A DNA stretch of 10,931 nucleotides from Saccoglossus kowalevskii (taxonomy: Eukaryota; Hemichordata; Enteropneusta; Harrimaniidae), in the NCBI RefSeq assembly GCF_000003605.2, contig NW_003140812.1, positions 234,706-245,636 of the forward strand, in the 5' to 3' direction. Made by a program: the position numbers and the translations under genes. Positions 8,431 to 10,931 of the stretch are shown here, piece after piece; the stretch's first letter is position 1, and each line of letters starts with the position of its first letter. The notes under the pieces are model-generated. The model saw nothing but the letters and a program-made list of their open reading frames with translations. It had not been told where the DNA came from and ran no database searches.

Positions 8431-8996
8431 TCAGGCTGGTTCACCAATCAATGTCTGACCCACGATGATGGTGACCCACCCTAAAAAGACCTTCCTCAAT
8501 GGATTGCGTTCGCTTAAGTAATAATTGATGAAGACGTTTTGCGTTCTCCAGAAGCCTGGCCTAAGTATGTGTTTGAGGGGGGTACATGACGCAAGACCTA
8601 ATGAGTTAGCAATTGCACAAACCTCATGCACTCGTCCTTGGTATTTCTGTAGATCCTGTGCTAAGGACGACAATCGGTCATAAAGCTCGAACACTATGAA
8701 GTGATTCACCTAGAAATGAAAGTTGGGGAGGCTGGTTCGTCTTACCCTGGCCATAACACATAAACATGTGCTTGCTGCCTTGCCTTGGCTGCCTAGCACG
8801 ACTCTTATAGCAACTCAAAGCTCGAACCAGGCATAGAACAATTCCTCCTGATCCCTGGGCTACAATATTGGCCAAACAGGGGATGACGATTGGCTGTGGA
8901 TCGTGCCCTGGGATTTGGTTCTTGGCGAGAAACCTGATTTCTGTCTTCAGCACAACTTGATTTTCCATAAGAGTGGCGAAACCATCTGAGAATGAT
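8431..8996 (-). pseudogene. Tyrosine recombinase, C-terminal catalytic part
   Basis: This enzyme would insert the circular cDNA of a DIRS-type element. The first part (about 8996-8745) reads VVLKTEIRFLAKNQIPG, then LCLVRALSCYKSRARQ and KHMFMCYGQGK, which follows the pattern of DIRS-type recombinases. The match then moves to the frame 8709-8431: YQGRVHEVCAIANSLGLA, LKHILRPGFWRTQNVFINYY, and VFLGWVTIIVGQTLI at the end. The box II His is present, but the essential Arg of H-x-x-R is Cys (codon 8619-8617). The Trp in GFWRT and the nucleophilic Tyr (codon about 8520-8518) are present. The N-terminal core-binding half and the first catalytic Arg are missing. A stop (8712-8710) and a frame change separate the two parts. 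Confidence 0.85.
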
Positions 8997-9004
8997 GCAG
9001 GTGT

Positions 9005-9670
9005 GCTTCTGTCGAAGTTTCTCCAGTACCCAGTGAATCAGCGGGAAGGTGTGAAGCTTATGTAACCATGTGGGTCCACAGGATCTATAATGCGTCCATA
9101 GCCCATGCTCCTGGAGTCAAGTGTCACATACGTTGAAAGCTTGCTATTCCACGGTGTGGCGAATAGGTCTATACTGGGCTGTCCCACAGTGAAACAGTCT
9201 GGAGGATACCCATTGGGGTACCTGTCAATTCGGGCTCTGGAGCCACGAGAGGGCGTCTGCTTGACTGATCTGCACCCCTCAAAAGTTCAGTTTGTTTCAC
9301 ATTGCATTTCAGGCACCAATGGAGAATTTGCTCTGCCAGAACTGACAGCGATGGGACTGGTCCACCCTCCTTTTTGATGTAGGAGACCATCGCTGTGTTG
9401 TCCGTGCAGAGCCCAAAACTATGCATAGAAAGTATATCAATGCGAAGTGCACTGCTTTCTGTTCGAGTCAATTGATATTGTGGTCCTGAATCCAATGCAG
9501 AGGACATATTCCTTGGGTTTGTTTGTCCATTAGGTGCACGTCCCAACCTGTGAGGAAGGAATCTCTAATCAGCGTCATAGCTATGGTGAGTGGGTGGACA
9601 GGAACCCCCTGTCTGAGGTTAGTAAGTGGGTGTGGATGGGACTTGGATGGTTGTTGACTTGGATCCCCTG
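9005..9670 (-). pseudogene. DIRS-type RNase H and following DLFAT region
   Basis: Reading leftward from about 9643: LTNLRQGVPVHPLTIAMTL, RDSFLTGWDVHLMDKQTQG with the first acidic position, then HNIN, an in-frame TGA, and LEQKAVHFALIYF with the Glu. A frame change follows to FGLCTDNTAMVSYIKKEGG and LSVLAEQILHWCLKCNV, in the frame 9546-9169, with the DNT aspartate at about residue 49. Further on comes IDLFATPWNSKLSTYVTLD (about 9172-9116), the signature after RNase H in DIRS-type polyproteins. PGAWAMDAL in another frame and HWVLEKLRQKHTCIIL (about 9037-8990) follow. It is broken by at least three frame changes and two stops. The link region ends abruptly where recombinase sequence begins, suggesting an internal deletion near 8995. 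Confidence 0.85.
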
Positions 9671-9945
9671 TCTAGGATCCCGGAACCCATTACACTACTA
9701 AGAGAAACTGCTTCAGCATCAAGGCTGAGGGTATGAACATCGAGTCACTAGTGCCGATGACTTCCTGCATCACTCCCACAACATGTTTCATGTAGTCATT
9801 TTGGAGAATGGACTCCGAGGGGCAGCCCGAGGTTGTACCTGCGAGCCCTCAAAAGGGGAGGGACCTGTACTGGCTCTGACTGATGATCCCTAGCTGGCAG
9901 GAAAGGAGAGAAGAGACGAAACCGACGTCCTGTCCTGTTCAGTCC
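9671..9945. other. Unplaced stretch inside the DIRS-type relic
   Basis: GC-richer than the left half of the window, like the rest of the relic. The minus strand shows protein-like fragments in several frames, for example VGVMQEVIGTSDSMFIPSA and LGLPLGVHSPK, but none gives a motif I can name. It may be more of the connector, a second overlapping fragment, or a small nested insertion. Confidence 0.3.
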
Positions 9946-10130
9946 CCTTCCATCCATACTAACATTCTCACAACCGCAGGGCCACCTAAATCGACCACGC
10001 AACTAGCATTGGCAACACGACCAGTCTCTGCATCATGAACACGATTTTGAAAACTATCCAGGAGATACCAATTACAGCGCAGGCACGCCCTCATGGCAAA
10101 TCTCTGAACCATTTTAAACAAAGGTGACAT
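9946..10130 (-). pseudogene. Possible RT-to-RNase H connector of a DIRS-type element
   Basis: The minus-strand frame reads FAMRACLRCNWYLLDSFQN, then HDAETGRVANASCVVDLGGP and VRMLVWMEG. The pattern of a hydrophobic W-x-L stretch followed about 30 residues later by a VDL-W-like segment resembles the connector between the RT thumb and RNase H in DIRS-type elements. The match is weak and no RT palm motif is visible upstream. About 280 bp that I cannot place separate it from the RNase H start at about 9660. Confidence 0.3.
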
Positions 10131-10197
10131 TTGCTATGTGCATTCTAAGCCAGGAAATCCTGGTAGCAATTCCCACAAACCGAGTGGACTTTTTGAG

Positions 10198-10435
10198 TCA
10201 GGTGAGGAGCTTTTCTTTGAGTGCTTTTCCTTCATCTTTTCCATTATAACTACACTGAGAAATGAACAAGGCATGCATTTGTGTGTGCCATTTAAAAAAG
10301 ACAGGGATCCCTAATAAGAACAAAGTAATTTTGCCAGACAGCACTTACGTTGAGTACCTCAGAAAACTCAGTCAAAAAACTGCTGCCTGAATCGCACTGT
10401 TTCGCTACAATGCACACTTGATGCGGAGAAAACAT
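10198..10435 (-). other. Possible small two-exon frame
   Basis: On the minus strand an ATG at 10435-10433 opens 29 codons that end exactly at a consensus donor, AAC|GTAAGT (intron from 10348). At 10257-10255 a pyrimidine-rich TTCATTTCTCAG acceptor would close a 94-bp intron. The same reading frame then continues for 18 codons to TGA at 10200-10198, giving about 47 residues. A second frame in the downstream part starts MEKMKEKHSKKSSSPDSKS and runs 36 codons. Neither product is recognised. Chance is quite possible. It lies at the 5' side of the DIRS-type relic, where a gag-like gene would be expected. Confidence 0.2.
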
Positions 10436-10440
10436 TGAAT

Positions 10441-10841
10441 TAGGGTTAGAAATCAGAAAAGAGCTAGTGTGAAACCTTAAGTAGTTAGAAATCAGAAAGG
10501 GCCTAGCTTAAAATGTGCTTGATAGATTTCAGAAGGCGTCTAGTGTGAAACCGGGGGTCGTTAGATATCTAGAAAGGGTCTAGTGTGAAAATGGGTCTTA
10601 TTAGATAACAGAAATAGTTTAGAGAGAACCTGGGTTTGGTTAGAAATCAGAAACGTCTACTGTAAACTGGAGCTGGTTAACAATTATAAAAAGTTTAGTA
10701 TGAAACTGGGTATGGTTATAAATCAGAAAGGATATGTGTGAAACTGGGGCTGGTTATCAATCAGAAAGGTCTGCTGTGAAACCGAGGTAGGCTACAAAAA
10801 GGGATTGTGTCAAACTGGGGTTGGTTAGAAATCAGAAATAG
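10441..10841 (+). repeat. Minisatellite, right block (about 11 units)
   Basis: Tandem imperfect units with period 37-40 bp. Anchors are near 10444, 10483, 10520, 10559, 10599, 10638, 10675, 10714, 10752, 10790 and 10823 (the last spacing is 33). A rough unit is GGTTAGAAATCAGAAAGGG followed by TCTAGTGTGAAACTGGGGCT. Units differ at many positions, so the array is old. Same orientation and sequence family as 7563-7749. Confidence 0.95.
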
Positions 10842-10931
10842 TATGCTTTCATGCGCAGGGGTCCTTGGTGGTGCGAGATGGGTCCGTGAACACTCCCTGA
10901 CCCATCACCTCTGGCGCCCAAACCTGTAGAC
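10842..10931. other. Flank right of the minisatellite
   Basis: About 90 bp, more GC-rich than the array, with no repeat unit or open frame. It runs off the window. Confidence 0.5.

Larger units (their letters stand above)
7750..10440 (-). mobile_element. Insert with DIRS/Ngaro-type retrotransposon relic
   Basis: A 2,691-bp segment that interrupts the minisatellite. It contains, on the minus strand, an RNase H region, the DLFAT-type region and a tyrosine recombinase C-terminus. That set and order is known only from tyrosine-recombinase retrotransposons (DIRS, Ngaro, PAT). It lacks gag, most of RT and the recombinase N-terminus, so it is much shorter than a complete element. The array carries TAGGGTT on both sides (7743-7749 and 10441-10447). 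The insert begins TTCAAT and ends ATTGAAT, a 6-bp inverted match offset by one base. I cannot tell whether the whole segment is one element or a composite. Confidence 0.7.

Noticed and set aside
9105-9377. Plus-strand open frame of 90 codons
   Set aside because: Shadow of the minus-strand RNase H and DLFAT region, which has recognisable motifs.
10440-10449. TTAGGGTTAG, like telomere repeats
   Set aside because: Only about one and a half units, and it is explained as a variant unit of the 39-bp minisatellite at the insertion breakpoint.
10441-10841. CRISPR-like regular repeats
   Set aside because: Units are contiguous and diverged with no unique spacers between them. This is a tandem minisatellite in an animal-type genome.

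Overview
The window looks like non-coding DNA from an animal nuclear genome, most likely an invertebrate and plausibly a marine one. It is AT-rich, has almost no long open frames, contains intron-exon style signals, and carries two kinds of decayed retrotransposon. The taxon is an inference from element types; no ribosomal, mitochondrial or named host gene is present to fix it.

Layout from left to right. 1-1553 holds no gene I can support. 1554-5399 is a complete but heavily mutated Ty3/gypsy-type LTR retrotransposon on the minus strand. It has short LTRs (1554-1697 and 5271-5399), a primer-binding site resembling the complement of a serine tRNA 3' end, a polypurine tract, a gag zinc knuckle, protease, reverse transcriptase, RNase H and integrase. 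These lie in the usual order, but are broken by frameshifts, stops, a damaged RT active site and a lost gag capsid region. 5824-5974 is a good candidate for the last coding exon of a host gene on the plus strand, so the retrotransposon may lie in that gene's intron. 5975-7100 is mostly 3'UTR-like or featureless. 7102-7314 has an unidentified 70-codon open frame on the minus strand.

The right third is a nested structure. A minisatellite of about 39 bp (about 5 copies at 7563-7749, about 11 at 10441-10841) is interrupted by a 2.69-kb segment. At the two breakpoints the array carries the same 7-bp word, TAGGGTT, and removing the segment restores the repeat phase. Inside the insert, on the minus strand, is the relic of a tyrosine-recombinase (DIRS/Ngaro-type) retrotransposon: an RT-to-RNase H region, RNase H, the Asp-Leu-Phe-Ala-Thr motif region that follows it, and the catalytic half of a tyrosine recombinase. 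DIRS elements are not known to make target duplications, so the 7-bp word makes the nature of the insertion the most interesting question here.

No gene in the window works with another in a pathway. The only possible host coding sequence is the 5824-5974 exon, plus two weaker candidates at 7102-7314 and 10198-10435.
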